Assembly (NCBI RefSeq): GCF_001625215.2
Contig: NC_030381.2
Span: forward strand, 55,353,214 to 55,417,213
Length of the DNA stretch: 64,000 nt
Reading direction: 5' to 3'
Source of the DNA: Daucus carota subsp. sativus
Lineage: Eukaryota; Streptophyta; Magnoliopsida; Apiales; Apiaceae
In this document: positions 1-11,926 of the stretch, piece by piece
Numbering within the stretch: the first letter of the stretch is position 1
Layout: every line of letters begins with the position of its first letter
Made by a program: the position numbers and the translations under genes
The notes under the pieces: generated by a model
Databases searched by the model: none
Seen by the model: the letters and a program-made list of their open reading frames with translations, nothing else
What the model was told of the DNA's origin: nothing

Positions 1-163
1 CACTGCCAGAATTAAACAATTAAACAACACTTGACAACAAACTGACTTCGAGCAAACCATACTACCACAACCTAAAACCAGCTCATGTCTACTTCACTCC
101 AAAATCAAAACATCAATCACAGCAAACACGATAGATTTTTTTTAAAAAAAAGACTAGAAGTAC

Positions 164-470
164 CTAACAGACGATCTTCCGCCAGTCCCTTTACGAACTA
201 AATGCCCCACGCCTTTAGTCGCCAAGGACGACGCGTACCTCGGATTATCATAACCATTATCTGACAATCAATTCCACATACACATAAAAACTGTAAACCA
301 TCAGTACATACACATACAACATATATACATACAAATTAAATGTACATTACCTCCACTGAACTTAATGTATCATACACATACGCATACACATACACAGTCA
401 ATTACATACATAATAAGTCTCTGTGTGTGTGTGCAATTGAAGATCTGTAGCCCTGGAGGAGGGAGGGAGG

Positions 471-514
<44 letters not shown>

Positions 515-599
515 AGTGATTAGAGATTGGATAGAGGGCTTTGACGGAGAAGGAAGATTTGGGGCATTGCTGCCCTAATCGCTTTGAAATTGCTTGCAT
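164..599 (-). CDS. NDUFA9: NDUFA9, complex I 39 kDa subunit (5' part only)
   Basis: The first two coding exons lie at 599-515 and 260-164; the rest of the gene runs off the left edge. Exon 1 encodes a 28-residue start (MQAISKRLGQQCPKSS...) that looks like a mitochondrial presequence. Exon 2 continues in phase with NGYDNPRYASSLATKGVGHL and ends at GGRSSV. Both match plant NADH dehydrogenase 1 alpha subcomplex subunit 9 (At2g20360 type), an atypical short-chain dehydrogenase/reductase in the matrix arm of respiratory complex I that binds NADPH structurally. The nucleotide-binding fold itself would follow outside the window. Donors read GTATGT (514) and GTACTT (163); the exon 2 acceptor is CAG at 263-261. 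Phase is kept at the join (85 nt, then 97 nt). A CT microsatellite lies just inside intron 1. Confidence 0.9.
477..507. repeat. (GA)n microsatellite
   Basis: An uninterrupted GA run of about 30 nt, preceded by GGGA repeats at 459-475. It lies in intron 1 of NDUFA9 close to the donor, so the transcript carries a CU tract there. Confidence 0.9.
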
Positions 600-686
600 C
601 TTCGTCTTCGCTGGCTGTTCGATTAGATATTGGGGATTTTAGTTGAGAGGGCTTGTCTACGACCGGGATGAAAATGTCTCTCCGGT

Positions 687-695
687 CTTTTTATA
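687..695 (-). promoter_or_regulatory. TATA box of NDUFA9
   Basis: On the minus strand the sequence reads TATAAAAAG about 90 nt upstream of the NDUFA9 start codon at 599. That is a normal distance for a plant core promoter with a short leader. Confidence 0.5.
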
Positions 696-876
696 AATAA
701 AAGATAAACGATGCTATTAAATTTTGTTTATACCAGTAAGATTTTTAGAAAAATAAATAATATAATAATATAATTGTGCAATAATTATAAATTATGAAAT
801 AAACGGGTTATCTTTTGGATTAAAGAAGTACTTAAATATAAAATATGTTTTTAACAAGTTGACAGGCATATATAAT

Positions 877-1594
877 TAGGGGGTGAGCAAAAATTCTCCA
901 AACCGACCGAAACCGGCCGATCCAATCCGTCCAAACCGAATTTAACGGTTTAATAACGGTTTGGTTTGGTTATGATTTCAAATTATAAAAATCGAATTAT
1001 TTCGGTTTGGTTTCGGTTTTTACCTCCAAACCAAATCGATAAATCCGAACCGAACTGAATGTGTAGAATTACTAATAATGTATTATTAAAAATAAAATTA
1101 TAATCTACAAAAAAAAATGTAAAATCTTAAACATATAAAAGGTATCCTAGTAAAGATTTTCTTTACAAATATTATTCATTCTATTTTATGATATTAATTT
1201 TGATGTATGTATTATGTTTTCATTCTTTTTATTTATATTTTTATAAAAGTATACGAATCACATTTTTTTATTTTCTTCCGTCTCTTTTTATTTATCAAGC
1301 TAATATATTCTTGCATCCTCTTTAAATATGATTAAATAGAAAAAATAAATTGAATTTTTCATTCCTTATTTTTCAAGTTAAAATTTAATTTTGTTGCTAA
1401 CTTTGTTTTACATATAAAAAACGGTTTAAACCGAAACCAAACCGAACCGAACCAAACCGTTTTAAACAGATTGGTTTGGTTTGAATTTTAAACATAATGG
1501 TTTGGTTTTGGATTGAGATTTTGAAAAACCGATTATTTCGGTTTGGTTTGGTTTAGACCTCTAAACCGCCCAAACCGCCCGATTCTCACCCCTA
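877..1594. mobile_element. Non-autonomous hAT element, 718 bp
   Basis: The ends are TAGGGGGTGAGCA (877) and the inverse TCTCACCCCTA (1594). They are flanked by an exact 8-bp direct repeat TATATAAT at 869-876 and 1595-1602, which is the hAT target-site signature. Both sub-terminal zones carry many AACCGAACC-type motifs in opposite orientation (890-1065 and 1420-1580), so the element can fold back. The AT-rich middle has no coding capacity. Transposition would need a transposase supplied in trans. Confidence 0.88.
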
Positions 1595-1602
1595 TATATA
1601 AT

Positions 1603-2579
1603 ACTAGATATCAGTGTGTTTTAAAAATTTTAAATTTAGGATTTTTTTAAAATTAAGTGACTTGTTTCGAAAGTGTGTGATATAAAAAACAATATCATAA
1701 TCTTTATAAATAGAGTTAATTATATTTTGTAACTCCTAAGTTGCTCCAAATACAGTTTAGTACATGAACTTTAAAACATGGCAATATACACCCGACACTT
1801 AACATTTCCGTGCAAGTTGTAACCTCTGATCGCTGGTCACTATTCCGTCTCAATCTGCCGTTAACTTTAACTATTTAAAAAATAACAGTGTGTATATTAG
1901 TTTCAAACGGTGTGTAATATATGTATATATTTTAACATTTTAAAAATAGTGACATTGTTTATGTAAAAAATAAATTTTCAGATTTTAAATCTAAATACAT
2001 AATAAAACTAATAATAACATTTTCATGTCGAGACAATTTTTAAACACTTTTAATTAATAATATTAATCAATTATGTCGATTTCTATTAGTTATTATCAAA
2101 AAGTGTCCTCGATATCAATAAAACTGCTAAACTTTTAAACATCATATGAAATATTTAAACTTGAACATAATATTAAACAATATGTTAAGTTTATTAGCTA
2201 AAACTCAATTTATTGCAATGCCTAAGTACAAGTTAAGTTATTTTATTTAAAATAATAAGTAAAACCGACCTCTCTAAAAAAAGAGTAAAACTAATCTCTG
2301 TTTCTTATAACCACATGAAAACTAAAGGAAAAATCAAAATCAAAATCTAATCAACATACTTGTTAAGAATTTCTTTATTTTTTGACTTCAAATTCCATCT
2401 CTATTTATAATAATTTATAATTTATAATAAACAAAAAAGTTATCTACGAGAATTATACTACAAGGGAAAGAAGTTGAAGAAAAATAAATATTTCGTTTTA
2501 TAAATTTTTGGAATGCCGCGTAGGCCAAACCTAAAATGACTAGTCACATCTTCGTTTGTTAACACTCCAAACACCTGCA
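1603..2579. other. Intergenic, AT-rich
   Basis: No gene seen between NDUFA9 and the helicase. Around 1730-1870 lies a segment (AACTCCTAAGTTGCTCC... TTTAGTACATGAACTTT) of the kind found in Mutator-like MITE ends, without a clear partner. The last 100 bases form the helicase promoter. Confidence 0.6.
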
Positions 2580-2595
2580 AAACCCTAAACCCTAA
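2580..2595 (+). promoter_or_regulatory. Double telo-box at the helicase start
   Basis: AAACCCTAAACCCTAA lies 5-20 nt before the ATG at 2600: two overlapping AAACCCTA telo-boxes. In plants these elements are typical of promoters and leaders of ribosomal-protein and ribosome-biogenesis genes. That fits the predicted role of the gene behind it. Confidence 0.75.
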
Positions 2596-2599
2596 AACA

Positions 2600-5500
2600 A
2601 TGGCAGCAGCGAAATCGTCGGTAGATATCGAAGTCGAAGACAGAGAACAAGCCGACGAGACTTCGAAGAGCTTCGAAGAGCTCGGGGTCGACGCTCGTCT
2701 CATTCGCGCTCTTTCGAAGAAAGGCGTGAACAAGCCGACTCCAATCCAATGCTCCGCCGTCCCGTTAATCCTAGTAAATCTCAATTTCTACTTCGATTTT
2801 ATCCAATTATATGAATTTGTACACGCGGCACTGTTTTTTCCTTGTTTTCTGATTTCGCATCTAAAAATGTCGAAAAATATCGCAGAATTGATGTGTTTGT
2901 TGCAATCCAACTCTCATTGTACACGTGGCACTTTTTTTTTGGTTTTGTATGAAATATATCGATCCAGGAATTTATGTGTTTGTTGCAATTCAACCATCCT
3001 TTCAAAGGATTATATGCGTTCTGTGCACGTGTCACTGTTTCTTACTCTTTTTTAGGTTTCGTATTGAAAATTATTCAAAATGTTAAAGGATTGGCGTGTT
3101 TGTTGGTTTAGGAAGGGAAGGATGTGGTGACTCGAGCTCATACTGGTTCAGGGAAGACGTTTGCGTATTTGCTACCTGTTCTGCAGAAGCTGTTTTCGGA
3201 GGTTTCGGAGCAGAAGAAGGCTGCGCCGGCTGTGTTTATTGTTGTTCCGACTCGGGAGCTCTGTCAACAAGTAATGATTGAAATTGCTTGGTTTTGATGT
3301 GATTTTGTTGTGTTTGGGTTTAGAAAATGAGGTAATTTTGGTTTTGTGAATGTAGGTGTATAATGAGGCCATGTCGTTGATTGAGTTGTGTAGAGTTCAA
3401 CTTAAGGTTGTTCAATTTACTACGGATGCGCAGATTAATGACTTGGTACTTTTCCATTTTGTGATATTTGATGGTAAAAAGTTTTGCAAAAAACTGTGTG
3501 CATGTTTAGAAGTTTAGTGATATTCGGTTTTTGGTGGCAGAAAGTAGCATTGGCAGGGCGGCCTGATATTCTTGTGTCTACTCCTGGAGGTATACTTAAA
3601 TGCTTGAAATTAGGGGTGCTTCAAGGAAAACAGATTCAAGATTCACTTTCTGTTCTTGTTCTAGATGAGGTAACATCTTCTTGTTGGTATTAGCAATCAG
3701 TTTATGTGTAGCACCTCATGCGTAGTGGGTAATTTTATACATGGATTGGTGGGAATACAGGATGATTATGTACAAACAAGTTTAACTAGTTGTATATCTT
3801 ATCAGGCTGATCTTCTGCTTTCATTTGGGCATGGGAATGATTTGAAAGCTCTAACTGTTCACATACCTCGCCAATGTCAATGCCTTCTTATGTCTGCTAC
3901 TATAAGGTGTGTTTCTGTGGTTTATGTGTAATCTCAGCGTCTAATTTTATGCCATGCACCTCAAATTGTTGTATCCATAACTTTCTGAAACTTCAATGAA
4001 CCTCAAGCACAAAATTGACAATTTTTTAGGGCTCTGGTTAACGTAAATATGATCCTGTTCTACCTTAAATGCATTCTCCACTTCCTAAATGCACTATCCA
4101 CTTTCTGCTCTGTTTATTTGCAGTGAAGAAGTTGAAACGCTGGCAAGGCCTCTACTACACAATCCATATATCTTGACTTTGTGTGATAATGGGAATGAAA
4201 AGGATGAAATTGTGTCTAAAAATATTCAGCAATATTATGTGAGCACTTCAAGACCATTTTGGGTTTCTCCAGAATATCTTCTGCTATATTTACTTTTCTG
4301 TTTGTTTGATTCTACCCTAAACTTGAATTCTAACACACTCTATCTGGAAGATGTATGCAGTGTTTCCTTTTGTATCACCTCATCACTACCTGTTTGTTCA
4401 AATATTTAATATTTAATATAATCTCAGTTATGAATATATCACATCTAACATAGACTCTTGTTGAACTGATTTTTTATATTCCAAAACTGATTAGGGTGGA
4501 ATGAAGTGGTTTTGTTAGAGCTATATTCTCACTACGTAATTTAGTCACTTTATCAAAGTTCTACTTTTCTAGACAAAAGATTGTACCAATATTTCTGTAT
4601 ACTGCAATGTGTCTTGAAGATGAAGGACGAAGCAGTTTTCTAAAATAAAAAGGAACGAATAGGTTGATATACTGATGTACATGACATGATGACAAGCTTC
4701 TTGCAGGACAAAACTTGGATATATTATGAACGGAAAACATTAGAGGAAGGAGAATCTAACATTGCTTGAAGTAATCCAAACAACTGAATTGCGTAGTTCT
4801 ATTTAGGAAATTTAAAACATTTATATTAATATGATTGAAAAGCTAATGCCTAGAAGAAAAGGTGAAGATAATAACTCCTCACTTTTACTAGTTACAATCT
4901 GTTACTTCCATTAATCCTTGTTAATACCTATACTTTGTTGATGTCTCTGAAATTACATTCCTTCTTAGATATACAGAATAAATGAATGAAAAAGTAATTT
5001 ACTGTTGAGAAACTTATAATATGTAATTATTTAAATCTTGCTATGGTGCTGTTTTTTGAAGTTCTAATCTATGTTATGCAGATCAAATGCAGTTCTCGCG
5101 ATAAGCTTGTTCACATCCTTGCCCTCTTAAAGCTGGAGCTGGTCCAGAAAAAAGTTCTAATATTTACCAACACAATAGACATGAGCTTTAGACTAAAGCT
5201 TTTCTTGGAGCAGGTAGGCCAACTACTTGAAAGATCTTGAAATGGCTGATTTTAGTGCAAGGTGTTCATGTGACTAACCTTTTCTGGGAATAAAGTGTAT
5301 TGTGTATTTTTTTGTGTGGCTAAATTACTGTATACATTTTTAGCTATTATAGATTTCTGAAATTGTTAACAATATCTTTGATGCTGTCAGTTTGGAATCA
5401 AATCAGCTGTTTTCAATTCCGAGTTGCCACTGAATTCTCGTAAACATATCATTGAGGTATAGCCTTTGGAGTGCTAGTCCTGTGCTTCTTCACTTTATAA

Positions 5501-8500
5501 ACTTCAAAAAAATTATTAGTTTTGCAATACGATGGTTTGTAAGCTTTAAATCTCATTGATAATGTAAGGTTTGGTCTTGAATTTGTCAATTTACTGTGTT
5601 CATAGGGATTTAGTGCTGGACTTTTTGATTATATGATTGCTACTGATGATGGTGACTCCAAAGAAAAGGAAAAAGACGGGGATGGAGATAATGCCGTGAA
5701 AAAAAAATCTAAAAGGCGTGCCAAAGACACTGAAGCTGGTGTAGCGAGAGGAATAGATTTCAAAAATGTGCATACGGTAAGAACATAAACAGTATACTGG
5801 CTTTGTTAATTAATCAAGTTATCAGTTCTTGACTTTGCTGCTCAAAAATGTGTGGAGATGTTCCTAACTTTTTAAATGGGTGCCTTCATGTATTCTTTTG
5901 AATATATTTTACCTGGTAATTGCTTTCATGGGTGCTACCTGCTGCTTTCCCATTCTTTTTTGATAGAGTTAAACATCTTAATTAATATTTTCCCTGTATT
6001 AAGCCTAGACATGAAAGCAAAGTTCTTGGATATGTTCTGCTCCTACTTCTGTTTAGGCATATGATAAAGTTTTTTTTTTTTACAGGAAGTTGCAGATAAT
6101 GATTTGTTTGATACTCTGTTTTTTTCCTCTTATCGTAGGGTGATGTTTATAATTAATCATTAGTATTCATTAAAGTTAGACCTTAGAAAGAGGCAAGTCA
6201 TGTATCATCTCTCAGACTCTTACTCTGTAATATGAAGAAAGATTTAAAAAGACATCAGTTGTTTGTCTCATCAGTGTCCAAGTTAGACCTTGGGAAAACT
6301 TAATGTAGTGAGCATTGAATCTTTTGTGTGCAGGGGCAGGCATTAACAATTGTGCAAGTGCAAGCATGCAACTGACAATTATTTTACTGTAAACGATATA
6401 CAATGTTTTCACTTGGTAACATGTGCTGTGGTTTGAACAGGTTATAAATTTTGATATGCCACAAAGTGCGGTACGATATGTACATAGAATTGGGCGGACT
6501 GGAAGAGCGCATGACTTGGGTGAATCAGTGTCTCTTGTAAGCTTTTAATTGAAGAATTGGTTTTTTTTTATAGACTTATCTTCATATGTTTTAACTGGTT
6601 TGAAGGCCTTCTTTAATTTCTGGGTTAAGCCTGTTCTAATCACTGAACTGACCTAAGAAACGCGTTCACCTTCGAAGGATTGTTCACTTTTACGATTGTT
6701 TCTTCCTGGCACTCCATTGAATAATATACTTTTTAAAAATAATAATTATTTAATAGTCGTAACGATGTTGCACTTGCTTTCTCTTTTTCTCTCTCTGGCC
6801 CTGGACAAGGACAAAGCTAAAATGTTCATAATATATCAAATCCTTGTATTACCGGGCAACTTTAGTACTATTTGACTAGTTTATAAGTGTTATCACCAAT
6901 TTTTAATATATTACTCCTTGTCATTCATATACCTGTTAAGTTGGCTTGGAAGTGATCTAGTTGGATATTGGTTTCTCCCTGAATTATGTCACTCATTTAA
7001 TTGTGTGGAGGCAATGAGAGGGTTAACCGAGTAAGAAAAGATAATATGTTGAGTACATCAACATACAATTCAGACGATGACTAGAGGCTGTCAACATAAA
7101 CTAATTAAGCCTATTTTTTGATCGACATAATGATGTTTGATATTTCTTTTATGCTTAGTCAATGCTTTATTAGAAAAGCCTATATGGTGGAGAGCTGCCG
7201 TTTGACGAGATGTAAATGAGCTAATGTTTGTGCTGTAGATCAATTTAAGTTGTTAGTTCAATGTCTGTTTTATTGTTTTTGACTATTTCTGTCATATACA
7301 GGTTGCTCCCGAGGAAGAAAACGTTTTCGAAGAAATTGAAGCTTTGTTGGGGGAAAATGGTCCAGACTCAAACCCTATTGCTAAGTTCCGTTTTCCGACT
7401 GAGAATGCTGTTGAGTCTCTACGATATAGAGCTGAGGTATGTTCTTTAATGGTCTATACTACTTTGTCAGTTTTTGTCACTCTTTTTGAAGTTGTCAGTT
7501 TATTCTCTATTAGAATTATCTATTACATATTCAATTATTCTATAATTTATCTTTGACATGAACTGATTTCAAGGGTAGCCATTAAGACAAATATTGAGTC
7601 TGGCATGGTAGAGTTGTATCTCTGATTAATATATGTAAAATACTACCTTTTAACCAGATGCACAAGATTTTTTTAAAATAATTTATAGCTTGATATTTAA
7701 ATAGCTATTTTATACATTAGAATCATATTTCCTTCACATATATTTATACATGCAATCTCTCAATATATTGAATTCATGACTTATCTTTTTATGTCAAAAT
7801 GTAATACTTTTTTCTGACGGATATATTTTACCTATGTCCCCCCTCCGTCCCAACCATTTCTTTACACTTTCTTTTTTGAGATGTCTCATCCAATTCTTTA
7901 CATTTCAAAACTTACCAAATATAGTAGAATTATATAATATAACAATCAACTACTCTTACTATCTTTCTTCACTATACTTACTTTATACATTAAATATCAA
8001 CTGGTCCTACCACTATCCTCATTTTTCTTACTTTTCATCTGTACTTTACTACATTTCTTAACCTCCGTGCCCAACCCAAATGTAAACATTTGGGTGGGAC
8101 GGAGGGAGTAATAATTAAGTATCCAACTTGTGACCTTTCACAAATAAATATATATATTTTCATTTGTCAAGCTTGGAATCCTTATATGCTGTTTGATAGG
8201 AATCGAACTCCTAAACTTTGTTAGTACCTTTGGATTTTATAAAACTAATAGTAGCTTGTAATATATTGTTGACAAGAACCGGATTCAAAACCTTTGTAGT
8301 ATCTTTATAAATTATATATCTTGGATATTAAATATTTGTTGAAGGGGTTTGGAACCCTAGAACTTTGCATAAGATTCCCCTTATGCCTGTTTTTTAAGGT
8401 GCCCTCTTACAATTATCATGTATAGGATGTAATATATGTGTATTAAGCACTTTGTATACTGTTTTGTTTTATTTTAATGAATAACATGATACTATTTTAT

Positions 8501-8819
8501 TGACCTTGACAGGATGTTGCAAGAAGTGTAACAAAAATTGCAGTGAGAGAATCACGAGCTCAGGATCTAAGAAATGAGATTTTAAATTCTGAAAAGTGAG
8601 TAATTTCTTGCTCCATATTCTATATGCATGCCTTGAATCTGCACCACATGTCCTTATATTATTTTCTCTCTATAGTTTTGAAATATAGTTACTTACCTAA
8701 TTTTTATTATTTTTTCTAAAACTAAATATCATAATTATCTCAAGACTTACACTGCTGTTTTTCATTGTTACAACTATGTGGTGCTTGATTGTACAAGGCT
8801 ATGTACCTTCTCATATCCA

Positions 8820-8909
<90 letters not shown>

Positions 8910-11900
8910 TATTAAAGCCGAAACAATAAAAGTTTTGGTCGGTCGGTCATTATTTGGGTCAACTTACGGGCCTCTTTATTGTAAAATGAATGTATCCATG
9001 AAGTAAATTAAATATTACAACATATAGGAGTACAATAAAAGAACAAATATTATAATTCACCTGTGTATCACACAGGCTATAAGCTAGTGTGTGTGTGTAG
9101 CCACGTTACTTTGGAGATGGGATGTTATTGTCTTTTTGTTTGGACTTGCAAATGAATGAGCTGTTTGTCTACTTCTATCTACTTAATCATAGAACTGCTG
9201 GTAAATGCCGCTTGAAATTTGTTAACTGGACTGCAGTTATTTCCAGTCAACCTTAATAAGTTTTGACTTTGTATGTGCAAACATTATCATAAGGACATTC
9301 TACAAACTACACCATACATATATGCACCTAATTTTGAAGAAAAATAATGTTCAAAGCTTAACATGATTTAACATACATGTTGTTGTGCATGTGCAGGTTG
9401 AAGGCCCATTTCCAAAATAATCCCAAGGATTTAGGTAAGAGAGTTTTTTAGCCGCATCATCTATTTTCTATTATTTTTTGATAATCTGAGAAGTGAGTTG
9501 ATCTGTTATTATTATGTGGACAGATCTTCTGAAACATGATAAGCCTTTAAGTAAAAAGGCCCCTGCTCCTCACCTCCGTGATGTCCCTGCATACCTATTG
9601 GATCCAACAACACAAGAAGCAAGCAAGATTGTCAAGCTTACTAGTGCAGTAATGAGAAGAAATAATAACTCTGCTCGCCGCAGAGGATCACAGGGGAAGT
9701 CTAGGAACAGAGATCCTCTCAAAAGTTTCTCTGCCCAGGTATATAGAAGTTATTGTTTTTCTTATGCTTCTTTTTCTCTAACCTTTATAAAAGAATTGTT
9801 TTAATTAATTCTGACAATACTCCCTGAGCTTACACTTAATGATATCGATGTATATATTGATGTAAGATCTATTATTCAGTTTGCACGCAAGTTCAAGATA
9901 ATGTTCCCATTAGGCAGATTTCAAGTCAGTAAAAAAGGTTATAAACCCTTTAGTTCATTTTGTCACCCCTCATGTTACCCAGAGCTTTTCCCGAGATAGC
10001 TTCATGATTTGCAGTTGTAAAGTATGAGAGGAAAGATACTACAGAGTCATTTGGTTGTAGGGATGGCAAACGGGTCGGTCGAAACGGGTTTTGTAAAAAC
10101 CAAACCCGAACCCGAATTTATATTGTAAACCCGAACCCGAACCCGAACCCGAAAAAACCCGAACTATGTAAACCCGAACCCGAACCCGTCGGGTTCTCTT
10201 CGGGTTCGGGTTAACCCGAAACCCGAAATAAATAATTTTTTTGCAAAAATAAAATTTTAAAAATTCAGTAGTTTAAAATAAAAATATTGCAAATTCTGAA
10301 AATTTGAAAGGAAATTATAATTTAAACATTACAAAACTATATGGTCCATTTTATTTATTTAGTCTGCTAATATGGGGAAAAAAGCACTAAAAGCAAGGCA
10401 CTAAAATCATCCTGATAGTTTACCTTGTGGGTGACAAACAAAGTCAATAAGAACTGAACCGAGAACTCATGTACCGCACTGCCGCTGATGTGCCGCTGAA
10501 TCGCAACTCTCAAAAGTGAGAACCGAGAAGCAGGAGGCCCGAAGCTAATTAGGTTTGGGGTCAAAGTCACAATGACTTAATAAGACTACGCACCACGTAT
10601 GTACATATTAGTATATTACTAATTACTAATATATTAATATTAATAATTTATATATATATATGGGTTTCGGGTCGGGTTCGGGTTTGGGTTCGGTTTGAAA
10701 TGGGTTTCGGGTTTTCGGGTCGGGTTCGAAACGGTATGCCATAAACCCGAACCCGACCCGAAAATAGTTCGGGTTTAAAAATTAAACCCGAACCCGAACC
10801 CAAACCCGAAATATTCGGGTTCGGTAAAACCCAATCGGATCGGTACGGTTCGGGTATCCATCGGTTCGGTACAAATTGCCATCTCTGTTTGGTTGGTTAG
10901 TATCAGGAATCAGATATGGGTTTAGAATCAACCAAACCCATACCTCATGTTTGGTTGATCTTTTTTTATTTTTGTACCCATACCTCAGACTCCTAAGCTT
11001 ATGGTGGCTATGGGATGGTGGTACAAGGTATCTTTTTAATATTATTTTTATTCCTTAAAAAACAATATCTATATGTACAAATAAATGATAATAGTAATAA
11101 AAAAATATTTACAATTTTTAATATGATAAAATATATTAATTTAATTAATAACTTGATAATATTTTAAATCAAAAAAAATTATTCCGGCACTTAACCAAAA
11201 ACATGAGAGCATCTCAATTATCTCCTAATTGGCTCCTAAATATAATAAAAATAGTGAGCTCCTAGCTAGTGAGTACATCATTAGGAGTGTGAACTCCAAC
11301 AATGCTCTTTATACCCACTCCTAACATTATATCTTATTCTTATTTGAACTCCACTATGATAAAAATTCAAATTCAAATGGTCGAGAATGAATATTTTATT
11401 ATAAAAATCAAGTTAAGGAGTCATGTAGTGGCTCTTTAAAGAATGAGAAGAGTCTCCTAGTGTTTTTAGGAGCCACTAAGAGTCTCGTGGAGCTCTATTT
11501 TTTCTCATGCTCCTTATTTTTGGACTTACGAGCCTATCTATGAGTCTCTTGGAGATGCTCTGATATTAGAAATTATACCTCAACCCCATACCATCTCAAA
11601 CCGATTCCTGATTCCAACCCCATACCCCCTCATGAACCAAACAACTTCTAAATGATCAATACAAAATGATAGGCTCAACCTGTCTATTTGCAAAGAATAT
11701 TATGTTCTGGGTGTTGGCATCAACATCTAATTTAAGTTGCTGATTTTTGATGAAAATATGTATGGTATAGTGGTTTTGTTTGGTATTACATTTAGTTTGC
11801 ATTGTTTCCTGCTTATGCATGTTCCTTCTGTGGTCACAGGGACAGAAGAATTCTTCAAAAGGAGGGATGAAAAGGAAGGGAACAGACGGGGATAGTGGCA

Positions 11901-11926
11901 AAAAATCCAAAACAAAACACACATGA
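2600..11926 (+). CDS. RH16: DEAD-box ATP-dependent RNA helicase RH16 (Dbp9/DDX56 type)
   Basis: Fifteen exons: 2600-2773, 3112-3270, 3356-3445, 3541-3669, 3806-3906, 4124-4238, 5082-5213, 5391-5456, 5606-5776, 6441-6536, 7302-7436, 8513-8595, 9397-9434, 9524-9738, 11840-11926. They join in phase to 596 residues, near the family's usual ~600. Motifs in order: PTPIQ (46-50), AHTGSGKT (67-74), PTREL (104-108), TPGG (155-158), DEAD (183-186), SAT (214-216), HRIGRTGR (394-401). Motif V is split: IATDD (about 333-337) is separated from ARGID by some 30 mostly charged residues, the hallmark of Dbp9/DDX56. The C-terminus is basic and ends KKSKTKHT. Yeast Dbp9 acts in nucleolar 60S subunit assembly; the same role is inferred here. 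The start has plant context AACAATGGC. The last intron (9739-11839) is swollen by nested transposons. Confidence 0.93.
7838..8110. mobile_element. Stowaway MITE in RH16 intron 11
   Basis: The left end reads CCCCTCCGTCCC (degenerate) and the right end GGGACGGAGGGAG followed by TA. The inner arms are also inverted: CCAACCATTTCTTTACA against TGTAAACATTTGGGTGGG. Length is about 270 bp, with no coding potential. Confidence 0.8.
8823..8908. repeat. (TA)43 microsatellite
   Basis: An 86-nt perfect TA run in intron 12 of the helicase. It is likely to vary in length and is able to extrude a cruciform. Confidence 0.95.
10058..10887. mobile_element. Non-autonomous hAT element, 830 bp, in RH16 intron 14
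   Basis: The ends are TAGGGATGGCAA and TTGCCATCTCTG, imperfect inverted repeats with one mismatch in the core. An exact 8-bp target duplication TTTGGTTG lies at 10050-10057 and 10888-10895. The sub-terminal zones are packed with AACCCGAACCCG on the left and mixed GGGTTCGGGT / ACCCGAACCC on the right. The centre (10210-10640) is AT-rich and non-coding. Confidence 0.9.
11206..11563. mobile_element. MITE of the AGAGCATCTC family, RH16 intron 14
   Basis: Left end AGAGCATCTCAATTATCTCC and right end CTTGGAGATGCTCT are inverted copies. Internal arms repeat the words CTCCTAA and TTAGGAG. The target duplication is not resolved. Ends of this kind occur in PIF/Harbinger- or hAT-type MITEs; I cannot decide which. 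Confidence 0.6.

Larger units (their letters stand above)
10046..11648. mobile_element. Outer MITE-like element hosting two insertions, RH16 intron 14
   Basis: The left arm (from about 10046, resuming at 10888) reads TTTGGTTGGTTAGTATCAGG followed by AATCAGATATGGG. The right arm (about 11575-11645) gives the inverse: CCATACCATCTC, CCGATTCCTGATTCC and AACCAAACAAC. The two arms are therefore inverted copies. Exact ends and target duplication are not clear. The body is interrupted by a hAT element (10058-10887) and by a second MITE (about 11206-11563). Confidence 0.55.

Noticed and set aside
2458..2784. Minus-strand frame of 108 codons
   Set aside because: It is antisense to helicase exon 1 and its promoter; no known domain.
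8776..9006. Open frame of Ile-Tyr repeats
   Set aside because: It is only the translation of the (TA)n microsatellite.
10058..10887. Dense AACCCGAACCC repeats that look like a CRISPR array or telomere tract
   Set aside because: Spacing is irregular, both orientations occur, and 8-bp target duplications with inverted ends show a hAT element.
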